A DNA stretch of 6,955 bases from CAVSUR01 sp052143655 (GCA_052143655.1 JBKQSL010000427.1:1-6955), one strand, 5' to 3'; shown: positions 1-5,436, counted from the first letter of the stretch. Notes: generated by a model from the sequence alone, not told the origin. A program made the numbers and translations.

Positions 1-28
1 GCGGTCCCCGGGCCGGCCCGGGGACCGC
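1..28. repeat. Perfect 28-bp GC-rich palindrome at the 5' end of truB
   Basis: Bases 1-14 are the exact reverse complement of bases 15-28 (arm GCGGTCCCCGGGCC). As RNA it would form a 12-bp stem with a CCGG loop. It lies in frame with truB, where it would encode a Gly/Pro/Arg-rich stretch just before the conserved first strand of TruB. It could therefore be an N-terminal coding extension, or a stem-loop between truB and the gene upstream. The window edge cuts off the context, so the role is open; the symmetry itself is directly visible. Confidence 0.85.
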
Positions 29-947
29 GGCCAGCGGGCTGGTCATCGTGGCCAAGCCAGGCGGCTGGACCTCGCATGACGTCGTGGCCAGGATCCGGCG
101 GCTGGCAGGCACCCGGCGCGTCGGCCATGCCGGCACGCTCGATCCGATGGCCACCGGGGTGCTGGTCGTCGGCGTGGAGAGGGCGACCCGGCTGCTCGGC
201 TACCTGGCGCTGGCCAGCAAGGAGTACCAGGCCACCATCCGGCTCGGCGAGTCGTCGAGCACCGACGACGCCGACGGTGAGATCACCGCGCGGCAGTCGG
301 CGGAGGGCCTGGACGCCGCGGCGATCCGGGCCGCGGCCGGCCCGCTCACCGGGCAGGTCCAGCAGGTCCCCCCGGCGGTCAGCGCCATCAAGGTCGGCGG
401 CCAGCGGGCTTACCGGCTGGCCCGCGATGGCCGCCCGGCCGACCTCGCGGCCAGGACCGTCACGATCTGGTCGCTGGACATCCGGGCGATCCGGCCGGCG
501 GGCCCGGTACTCGACGTGGACGTCGATGTCACCTGCTCCAGCGGCACCTACATCCGCGCGATCGCCCGCGACCTGGGCGCCGCGCTGGGCGCCGGCGGCC
601 ACCTGACGGCGCTGCGCCGGACCCGGGTGGGCCCGTACACCGCGGCGGCCGCGCGCACGCTCGACCAGCTGTCGGCGAACTGGGACCTGATCCCGCTGGC
701 GGATGCCGCCGCGGCGGCGTTCCCGCGCCGCGACCTCAGCCCGGAGGAGGCCCGGCTGGTCGCGCACGGTGGCCGGCTGCCCGCGGCTGAGCCCGGCCCT
801 GACCCCGGTCCGGCCGCAGCTGCCGGGCCGGCCGGGCCATCCGGGCCGCCAGGCCCGGTGGCCGCGTTCGGGCCGGACGGCACGCTGATCGCGCTGCTGG
901 CCCAGGACGGCGGCACCGCCCGGCCGCTGGCGGTGTTCGTGGGCTAG
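1..947 (+). CDS. truB: tRNA pseudouridine(55) synthase TruB, 5' partial
   Basis: TruB converts U55 in the T-loop of tRNAs to pseudouridine in the cytoplasm. The frame is open from base 3, and the start codon probably lies upstream of the window. The GTG at 48 is an unlikely start because it falls inside the conserved first strand: residues GLVIV (36-50) precede the KPGGWTSHDVV motif. The catalytic motif GHAGTLDPMATGVL is intact, with the catalytic Asp codon at 141-143. The later core motif SSGTYIRAIARDLGA and the actinobacterial run GGHLTALRRTRVGPY are present. The C-terminal PUA-like part ends in FGPDGTLIALL...AVFVG and carries a Gly/Pro/Ala-rich insert of about 26 residues (780-857) that I do not recall in other actinobacterial TruBs. 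The motif reads VAKP where VDKP is usual, which is a minor change. The gene ends 64 nt before ribF, consistent with co-transcription. Confidence 0.95.
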   Translation, partial: GPRAGPGTAASGLVIVAKPGGWTSHDVVARIRRLAGTRRVGHAGTLDPMATGVLVVGVERATRLLGYLALASKEYQATIRLGESSSTDDADGEITARQSAEGLDAAAIRAAAGPLTGQVQQVPPAVSAIKVGGQRAYRLARDGRPADLAARTVTIWSLDIRAIRPAGPVLDVDVDVTCSSGTYIRAIARDLGAALGAGGHLTALRRTRVGPYTAAAARTLDQLSANWDLIPLADAAAAAFPRRDLSPEEARLVAHGGRLPAAEPGPDPGPAAAAGPAGPSGPPGPVAAFGPDGTLIALLAQDGGTARPLAVFVG

Positions 948-1011
948 CCGGCGGCATGGCAGGCTTAAGCCGACCGCGGACCAGCACGCACCTTGAGGGG
1001 AGAGCCGCGCC

Positions 1012-1962
1012 ATGCAGCGGTGGCAGGGCCTGGACGAGGTGCCCCCGGACTGGGGGCCCTGCATTGTCACCATCGGCGTCTTCGACGGAGTGCACCGCGG
1101 TCACCAGCGCATCGTCGCCCGGGCCCGGCAGATTGCCGCCGAGCGCTCGCTGCCGGTAGTCGTGGTGACCTTCGACCCGCACCCGGACGAGATCGTCCGG
1201 CCGGGCTCGCACCCGCCCTTCCTGTGCACCGCCAGGCGCCGTGCCCAGCTGCTGGCCGGCCTCGGGGTGGACGCGGTGTGCCTGCTGCCGTTCACCCGCG
1301 AGTTCTCCCGCCTGGGGCCGGAGGAATTCGGCCGGGCCGTGCTGGTGGAGCGGCTGCACGCGGCCGCTGTCGTGGTCGGCGAGAACTTCCGGTTCGGCCA
1401 CCGTGCGGCCGGCGACGTGGCGCTGCTGGCCGAGCTGGGCGAGAAGTACGACTTCACCGCGGAGGGCGTGCCACTGGTGGCGCAGGATGAGGTGCTGATC
1501 TCCTCCAGCGAGATCCGGGATCTGCTCGGCGCCGGGGACGTGGCCGCCGCCGCCCGCCTGCTCGGCCGCCCGCACCGGGTGGAGGGCGTCGTGGTGCGCG
1601 GTCACCAGCGCGGCCGTGCGCTCGGCTTTCCCACCGCTAACCTGCAGACCCCGCCGCACACCGCGATCCCCGCCGACGGGGTGTACGCGGGCTGGCTCGC
1701 CACGCTGGGCCCGGATGGCGCGGAGGCCGGCCGGTGGCCCGCGGCGATCTCGGTCGGCACCAACCCGACCTTCGACGGTCAGGACCGGACCGTCGAGGCC
1801 TACGCGCTGGACCGCGATGACCTGGACTTGTACGGGGCGCACGTGGCCGTCGACTTCGCGGCCCTGCTGCGCGGCCAGGCCCGGTACTCCTCGGCGGCGG
1901 AGCTGGTCGAGCAGATCGGCCGTGACGTCGCCGCCGCGCGGCGGATCACCGCGGCGGGCTAG
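1012..1962 (+). CDS. ribF: Bifunctional riboflavin kinase / FAD synthetase RibF
   Basis: RibF phosphorylates riboflavin to FMN and then adenylylates FMN to FAD in the cytoplasm. Its 316 residues match the usual length of about 310-330. The N-terminal nucleotidyltransferase domain (about 18-165) shows IGVFDGVHRGH (21-31, the HxGH nucleotide-binding signature), then TFDPHP, GENFRFGH and ISSSEIR. The C-terminal flavokinase domain (about 188-310) shows RGRALGFPTANL (about 200-211), GVYAGW, and VGTNPTF followed by the likely catalytic Glu262 in VEAY, then DLYG. The ATG at 1012 is supported by a purine-rich SD (AGGGGAG, 996-1002) nine bases upstream. No FMN riboswitch fits in the 64-nt gap before it. 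Position between truB and rpsO is the normal actinobacterial arrangement. Confidence 0.96.
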   Translation: MQRWQGLDEVPPDWGPCIVTIGVFDGVHRGHQRIVARARQIAAERSLPVVVVTFDPHPDEIVRPGSHPPFLCTARRRAQLLAGLGVDAVCLLPFTREFSRLGPEEFGRAVLVERLHAAAVVVGENFRFGHRAAGDVALLAELGEKYDFTAEGVPLVAQDEVLISSSEIRDLLGAGDVAAAARLLGRPHRVEGVVVRGHQRGRALGFPTANLQTPPHTAIPADGVYAGWLATLGPDGAEAGRWPAAISVGTNPTFDGQDRTVEAYALDRDDLDLYGAHVAVDFAALLRGQARYSSAAELVEQIGRDVAAARRITAAG

Positions 1963-1963
1963 C

Positions 1964-2000
1964 GCGGCTGCGCGGGCCGCTGCGGCCGGGTGCGGGCCGC
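1964..2000 (+). terminator. Tandem GC stem-loops after ribF, possible terminator
   Basis: Two adjacent hairpins follow the ribF stop by one base. GCGGC/GCCGC (1964-1968 with 1976-1980) and GCGGCC/GGCCGC (1982-1987 with 1995-2000) each have a 7-nt loop. Neither has a T-tract, which is common for actinobacterial terminator candidates but weakens the call. The second stem overlaps the putative dehydrogenase remnant on the other strand. Confidence 0.35.
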
Positions 2001-2089
2001 ACGAGCATCACCGGGCCCCGGCGGCGCAGCATGGCAATCGCCTGCCGCGCCGCCGGGGTGGCCGCGATCAGGCCGGCCGCCTCAGTCAC
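1985..2089 (-). pseudogene. Possible internal fragment of a medium-chain alcohol dehydrogenase
   Basis: Read on the minus strand, 35 codons from 2089 down to 1985 include ARQAIAMLRRRGPVMLV and end RPAPG. This resembles the Rossmann-fold stretch of AdhP-type zinc alcohol dehydrogenases (roughly QAI-x-MLRR-x-G-x-V-x-LV followed by PPG). About nine in ten codons end in G or C and the codon pattern looks coding. There is no start codon context, no zinc ligands, no N-terminal catalytic domain and no C-terminus, so any gene here is broken. It sits directly downstream, on the same strand, of the aldehyde dehydrogenase remnant. The resemblance is short and from memory. Chance antisense coding-like sequence in GC-rich DNA is the main alternative. 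Confidence 0.3.
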
Positions 2090-2104
2090 CCGGGTTCTTC
2101 TTTC
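2053..2104 (+). terminator. Weak stem followed by a T-rich tract, possible ribF terminator
   Basis: An imperfect stem can form between 2053-2060 and 2087-2093 (CCGGGGTG with CACCCGG, one bulged G). It is followed at once by the pyrimidine run TTCTTCTTT (2095-2104 region). T-rich runs are rare in this window, so this may be a real intrinsic terminator for ribF transcripts. The stem is long-looped and imperfect. The same T-rich run could instead be a junction scar next to the dehydrogenase remnants. Confidence 0.25.
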
Positions 2105-2140
2105 TGCTAGTCATGACATGGCCGCCTGGCCGCATCCGGC

Positions 2141-2323
2141 TCAGAACAGGCCCATCGGCTCAGGGTCGTAACTGACCAGCAGGTTCTTGGTCTGGCTGTA
2201 GTGCTCGAGCATCATCTGGTGGGTCTCCCGGCCGATGCCCGACACCTTGTAGCCGCCGAACGCAGCACCCGCCGGGTACTGGTGGTAGCAGTTAGTCCAG
2301 ACCCGGCCGGCCTGAATCGTCAT
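2141..2323 (-). pseudogene. C-terminal remnant of an aldehyde dehydrogenase
   Basis: On the minus strand, from about 2320 to the TGA at 2143-2141, the sequence encodes about 58 residues that match the extreme C-terminus of the AldB/ExaC-type acetaldehyde dehydrogenase group. Visible blocks are IQAGRVWTNCYHQYP, AAFGGYKVSGIGRE, QTKNLLVSY and a terminal GLF. A complete enzyme is about 500 residues. The NAD-binding part and the catalytic Cys and Glu lie upstream in the gene and are absent. The frame stays open up to 2518, but that upstream portion is unlike any ALDH and runs antisense through the rpsO leader, so I do not count it as protein. No insertion-sequence ends are visible. The fragment separates ribF from rpsO, which are normally neighbours. 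Confidence 0.85.
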
Positions 2324-2401
2324 GACCGGATTGCCGCCAGGCAGGGACGAACGTCCGGTGTCGGGTCCTTTCCCGGGCCGTCCGGATGGCATGCCCGTGC
2401 G

Positions 2402-2410
2402 TGATACCGT
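2402..2410 (+). promoter_or_regulatory. Candidate extended -10 promoter element for rpsO
   Basis: TGATACCGT contains a TACCGT hexamer (2405-2410) preceded by TGA, an extended -10 form. It would start transcription near 2417, just before the first leader hairpin, giving a 5' UTR of about 118 nt. No good -35 hexamer lies 16-19 bases upstream. A second TACCCT (2444-2449) is possible but lies inside a predicted stem-loop. Confidence 0.35.
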
Positions 2411-2417
2411 TGGAGAC

Positions 2418-2505
2418 GGCCGGATTTCCGGCTTGGTCAGCTGTACCCTCAGACGGCTGGCCCAGGGGAGGCGTTCAACTCGCTCTCGGCGGCGAGCCCT
2501 CGCCT
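2418..2505 (+). promoter_or_regulatory. Structured rpsO 5' leader, candidate S15 autoregulatory RNA
   Basis: Three stem-loops lie in tandem upstream of rpsO. The first is GCCGG-ATTT-CCGGC (2419-2432). The second is a 7-bp stem, 2435-2441 with 2456-2462, that includes a U-G pair beside a G-C pair. The third is a two-part stem, AGGCG/CGCCT (2469-2473 with 2501-2505) enclosing CTCGC/GCGAG (2479-2483 with 2492-2496). The inner part of the third can refold into an alternative hairpin, GGCGAG/CTCGCC (2491-2504). S15 represses its own mRNA through leader structures in several phyla, and the folds are not conserved between phyla. Assigning that role here is inference from position and structure. Confidence 0.4.
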
Positions 2506-2535
2506 GATGACCAACCACGAAGATGGGACTGACAC

Positions 2536-2805
2536 GTGCCGCTGGACACCGCCGTCAAGAAGGACATCATCGCCGGGCACGCGACCAGCGAGGGTGACAC
2601 CGGCTCGCCGGAGGTCCAGGTCGCGCTGCTGACCCGGCGCATCAACGACCTGACCGAGCACCTGAAGGTGCACAAGCACGACCACCACAGCCGCCGCGGC
2701 CTGCTGCTGCTGGTCGGCCGGCGCCGCCGGCTGCTGCAGTACCTGGCCCGCACCGACATCACGCGCTACCGCGCGCTCATCGAGAAGCTTGGCCTGCGCA
2801 GGTAG
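2536..2805 (+). CDS. rpsO: 30S ribosomal protein S15
   Basis: S15 is a primary 16S rRNA-binding protein that binds the central domain (helices 20-22) and nucleates assembly of the 30S platform. The 89-residue product has the exact family length. Hallmarks are DTGSPEVQVALL, the HDHHSRRGLLLLV block that contacts rRNA, and the basic RRRRLLQYL helix. The GTG at 2536 gives the usual actinobacterial N-terminus MPLD. Its SD is weak (GGGA, 2525-2528, seven bases upstream), which fits a leader-controlled gene. It precedes pnp, as in most bacteria. Confidence 0.98.
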   Translation: MPLDTAVKKDIIAGHATSEGDTGSPEVQVALLTRRINDLTEHLKVHKHDHHSRRGLLLLVGRRRRLLQYLARTDITRYRALIEKLGLRR

Positions 2806-2809
2806 CGCG

Positions 2810-2833
2810 GGCGCAGCGCGCGGAGCGCGCGCC
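2810..2833 (+). terminator. rpsO 3' stem-loop, attenuator or RNA-processing hairpin
   Basis: Five bases after the rpsO stop, GGCGC (2810-2814) pairs with GCGCC (2829-2833). A further 4 bp (2816-2819 with 2825-2828) form inside, leaving a 5-nt loop and one bulged A. An alternative register is a 6-bp GCGCGC stem (2816-2821 with 2825-2830). There is no T-tract, so full termination is unlikely. It may protect the rpsO 3' end or act as a partial terminator before pnp. Confidence 0.45.
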
Positions 2834-2886
2834 AGACAACTGAATACCACCACAGCGAACGACATGTCCCGCGGCCGCAGCCCGGA

Positions 2887-2937
2887 GCGCTGATAGCGCC
2901 GCATAGGGCCGGTCCTCGGTAGTGGTTCTCGGGCCGG
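2887..2937 (+). promoter_or_regulatory. Two hairpins in the rpsO-pnp intergenic leader
   Basis: GCGCT-GAT-AGCGC (2887-2899) is a perfect 5-bp hairpin. It is followed by a 7-bp stem, 2909-2915 with 2931-2937, containing one U-G pair. The intergenic segment 2834-3071 otherwise contains no ORF with recognisable protein features, and I see no convincing -35/-10 pair in it. These hairpins likely belong to the pnp mRNA leader. Confidence 0.45.
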
Positions 2938-2963
2938 ATCCGCGCGGCAGTCGCCGTGCCGGA

Positions 2964-3014
2964 CGGCCGGGCCGAGAGCTTCGATCGAAGACCGGTCGGC
3001 AGTTAGCCCGGCCG
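2964..3014 (+). promoter_or_regulatory. Long stem-loop upstream of pnp, candidate RNase III / PNPase control site
   Basis: CGGCCGGGC (2964-2972) is the exact reverse complement of GCCCGGCCG (3006-3014), giving a 9-bp GC stem. Inside it lies a perfect 12-bp palindrome, CTTCGATCGAAG (2979-2990), that can form its own 4-bp hairpin. Pairing of CCGA (2972-2975) with TCGG (2996-2999) is an alternative. In E. coli, and reportedly in Streptomyces, rpsO-pnp intergenic RNA is cut by RNase III in a leader stem as part of pnp control. Position and structure suggest the same role here, but no cleavage site can be seen from sequence. Confidence 0.45.
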
Positions 3015-3071
3015 AGCCGGCCGACCATACCGATGCCCAGCACAGTGCCCCACTGGCGGCGGGCGGACGCG

Positions 3072-3092
3072 GGACCTCAGTCAAGGAGGTCC
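3072..3092 (+). promoter_or_regulatory. Hairpin sequestering the pnp ribosome-binding site
   Basis: GGACCTC (3072-3078) pairs perfectly with GAGGTCC (3086-3092) around a 7-nt loop. The 3' arm and loop contain the pnp Shine-Dalgarno sequence AAGGAGGT (3083-3090), a near-full complement of the 16S 3' end, six bases before the GTG at 3097. A strong SD folded into a 7-bp stem is a typical layout for translational control, relieved by a protein, a competing fold or a translating ribosome. I found no obvious competing anti-stem nearby. The pairing is seen in the sequence; the regulatory role is inferred. Confidence 0.55.
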
Positions 3093-3096
3093 ACCC

Positions 3097-5436
3097 GTGG
3101 AGGGTGCGTATACCGCCGAAGTCGTCATCGACAACGGCCCGTTCGGAGTCCACAAGATCCGCTTTGAGACCGGCAGGCTGGCCAGGCTGGCCGCCGGCTC
3201 CGCCGTCGTATTCCTCGACGACGAGACCATGGTGCTGTCCGCGACCACCGCGTCCAGGCACCCCAAGGACAACCTCGACTTCTTCCCCCTCACGGTGGAC
3301 GTCGAGGAGCGCATGTACGCCGCCGGCCGCATTCCCGGCTCGTTCTTCCGCCGGGAAGGCCGTCCGTCCGAGGACGCCATCCTGACCTGCCGGCTGATCG
3401 ACCGGCCGCTGCGGCCCTCGTTCGTCAAGGGCCTGCGCAACGAGGTGCAGATCGTCGAGACGATCATGGCGCTGCACCCTGAGCATCTCTACGACGTCGT
3501 GGCCATCAACGCCGCCTCGCTGTCCACCCAGCTGGCCGGGCTGCCGTTCTCCGGCCCGATCGGCGGGGTCCGGGTGGCGCTGATCCGCGGCCAGTGGGTG
3601 GCGTTCCCGACTCACCCGCAGCTGGAGGAGGCCACCTTCGACATGGTGGTGGCAGGCCGGGTGCTGGAGGACGGCGACGTCGCGATCATGATGGTCGAGG
3701 CTGAGTCGACGCCGAGCACGCTGCGGCTGCTCGCTGACCCCGGCAGCGGTGCCGTCGGCCCGACCGAGGAGACCGTGGCGCTGGGCCTGGAGGCGGCCAA
3801 GCCGTTCATCAAGGCCCTGTGCGAGGCGCAGGTGCAGATCGCCGCGCTCGCCGCCAAGGAGACCGCTGACTTCCCGGTGTTCGTCGACTACAGCCAGGAC
3901 CTCCACGAGGCCCTCAGCACGGAGGTCTCCGCCGAGCTGGCCAAGGCGCTGACGATCGCGGGCAAGCAGGACCGCGAGGCCGAGACCGACCGGGTCAAGG
4001 CGCTGGCCGCCGAGCGGCTCGGCGGCCAGTTCGAGGGCCGGGAGAAGGAGATCAGCGCCGCGTTCCGGGCGCTGACCAAGAAGCTGGTCCGCGAGCGGGT
4101 CATCCGCGAGAGCACCCGCATCGACGGCCGGGGCCTGGCCGACATCCGTCAGCTGTCAGCCGAGGCGCACGTGCTGCCGCGGGTGCACGGCTCGGCGCTG
4201 TTCGAGCGCGGCGAGACCCAGGTGCTGGGCGTCACCACGCTGAACATGCTGCGGATGGAGCAGATGATCGACACGCTCAATCCGGAGCGCACCAAGCGCT
4301 ACATGCACAACTACAACATGCCGCCGTACTCGACCGGCGAGACCGGCCGGGTCGGCTCGCCCAAGCGCCGGGAGATCGGCCACGGGGCGCTCGCCGAGCG
4401 GGCGCTGATCCCGGTGCTGCCCACCCGCGAGGAATTCCCGTACGCGATCCGCCAGGTTTCCGAGGCGATCGGGTCCAACGGGTCCACCTCGATGGGCTCG
4501 GTCTGCGCCTCCACCATGGCGCTGCTGGACGCTGGCGTGCCGCTGAAGGACATGGTGGCCGGCATCGCCATGGGCCTGATCCACGAGGGCGGCCAGTACG
4601 TCACGCTCACCGACATCCTCGGGGCCGAGGACGCGTTCGGCGACATGGACTTCAAGGTCGCCGGTACCCAGGACGTCATCACCGCGCTGCAGCTCGACAC
4701 CAAGCTCGACGGCATCCCGGCGTCCGTGCTCGCCGCCGCGCTCAAGCAGGCCCGCGGCGCCCGGCTGACCATCCTGGAGGTCATGCGCGAGGCGATCGAC
4801 GCTCCGGCGCCGATGAGCGAGAACGCGCCGCGGATCATCACGGTGAAGGTCCCGGTCGACAAGATCGGCGAGGTGATCGGGCCCAAGGGCAAGATGATCA
4901 ACTCGATCCAGGAGGACACCGGCGCCGAGATCACGATCGAGGACGACGGCACGATCTACATCGGCGCCACCGACGGCAAGTCGGCCGAGGCAGCCCGGTC
5001 GGCCATCAACGCGATCGCCAACCCGCACATCCCCGAGGTCGGCGAGCGGTTCCTCGGCACCGTCGTGAAGACCACGGCGTTCGGTGCCTTCGTGTCGCTG
5101 CTGCCGGGCAAGGACGGCCTGCTGCACATCACCCAGATCCGCAAGCTGCACGGCGGCGCGCGGATCGAGAACGTCGATGACGTCGTCAAGGTCGGGGACA
5201 AGATCCAGGTCGAGATCCGCGAGGTCGACGACCGGGGCAAGCTGTCGCTGGTGCCGGTAGAGGTCGTCGAGCGGGAAGCGGCCGGGGAGAACCTCGGCGG
5301 TTCCGACGAGGGCCGCGGCCGGGACCGTGGTGACCGGGACCGTGGTGACCGGGACGGCGGCGGCGACCGCGGTGACGCCGGCCACTTCCGCACCCGGCAG
5401 CGCAACCGCGGATCCGGCGGGTCCGGAAACTCATGA
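3097..5436 (+). CDS. pnp: Polyribonucleotide nucleotidyltransferase (PNPase)
   Basis: PNPase degrades RNA 3' to 5' by phosphorolysis, releasing nucleoside diphosphates, and can add 3' tails in reverse; it works as a homotrimer. Actinobacterial members are often also named guanosine pentaphosphate synthetase from older Streptomyces work. Domains in order: RNase PH 1 (about 12-145, with FFRREGRPSE at 83-92), a helical linker (about 229-330), RNase PH 2 (about 338-560, with the phosphate-site motif GSNGSTSMGS near 458-467), KH (about 579-640, GPKG at 595-598), S1 (about 649-720), and an acidic/basic Gly-rich tail (730-779). Likely catalytic residues are Asp512, Asp518 and Lys520, aligned with E. 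coli D486/D492/K494. The GTG start is fixed by the near-perfect SD six bases upstream. The stop overlaps the start of the next gene by 4 nt. Confidence 0.98.
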   Translation: MEGAYTAEVVIDNGPFGVHKIRFETGRLARLAAGSAVVFLDDETMVLSATTASRHPKDNLDFFPLTVDVEERMYAAGRIPGSFFRREGRPSEDAILTCRLIDRPLRPSFVKGLRNEVQIVETIMALHPEHLYDVVAINAASLSTQLAGLPFSGPIGGVRVALIRGQWVAFPTHPQLEEATFDMVVAGRVLEDGDVAIMMVEAESTPSTLRLLADPGSGAVGPTEETVALGLEAAKPFIKALCEAQVQIAALAAKETADFPVFVDYSQDLHEALSTEVSAELAKALTIAGKQDREAETDRVKALAAERLGGQFEGREKEISAAFRALTKKLVRERVIRESTRIDGRGLADIRQLSAEAHVLPRVHGSALFERGETQVLGVTTLNMLRMEQMIDTLNPERTKRYMHNYNMPPYSTGETGRVGSPKRREIGHGALAERALIPVLPTREEFPYAIRQVSEAIGSNGSTSMGSVCASTMALLDAGVPLKDMVAGIAMGLIHEGGQYVTLTDILGAEDAFGDMDFKVAGTQDVITALQLDTKLDGIPASVLAAALKQARGARLTILEVMREAIDAPAPMSENAPRIITVKVPVDKIGEVIGPKGKMINSIQEDTGAEITIEDDGTIYIGATDGKSAEAARSAINAIANPHIPEVGERFLGTVVKTTAFGAFVSLLPGKDGLLHITQIRKLHGGARIENVDDVVKVGDKIQVEIREVDDRGKLSLVPVEVVEREAAGENLGGSDEGRGRDRGDRDRGDRDGGGDRGDAGHFRTRQRNRGSGGSGNS
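5320..5355 (+). repeat. 15-bp tandem repeat in the pnp C-terminal tail
   Basis: The 15-bp unit CGGGACCGTGGTGAC occurs twice in perfect tandem (5320-5334 and 5335-5349), and its first six bases recur at 5350-5355. In frame it encodes RDRGD-RDRGD-RD (residues 742-753), followed by a degenerate GGGDRGD stretch. The unit length is a multiple of three, so copy changes keep the frame. RG/RGD-rich disordered tails on RNA enzymes often add nonspecific RNA or protein contacts. Confidence 0.9.

Noticed and set aside
948..1011. FMN riboswitch upstream of ribF
   Set aside because: The 64-nt gap is too short for that roughly 120-nt or longer aptamer and shows none of its multi-stem pattern. The 10-bp palindrome GGCTTAAGCC (962-971) has no loop and no further support.
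736..1842. A 368-codon open frame on the minus strand across truB and ribF
   Set aside because: It is antisense to two well-supported genes, its composition is Arg/Ala/Gly/Pro-rich with no recognisable motif, and long antisense frames are expected in such GC-rich DNA.
2141..2518. Treating the whole 125-codon minus-strand frame as a functional protein
   Set aside because: Only the last 58 or so residues resemble aldehyde dehydrogenase. The N-terminal part is an Arg/Pro-rich antisense of the rpsO leader and the catalytic regions are missing.
2507..2535. Small upstream ORF in the rpsO leader starting ATGACC
   Set aside because: It runs out of frame into rpsO, has no SD, and encodes nothing recognisable.
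2449..3906. A 485-codon open frame on the minus strand across rpsO, the spacer and the 5' part of pnp
   Set aside because: It is antisense to rpsO and pnp, has low-complexity composition, and shows no domain or ribosome-binding support.
4156..5385. A 409-codon open frame on the minus strand within pnp
   Set aside because: It lies wholly antisense to conserved PNPase domains and its Asp/Leu/Val/Arg-rich composition is that of an antisense shadow.
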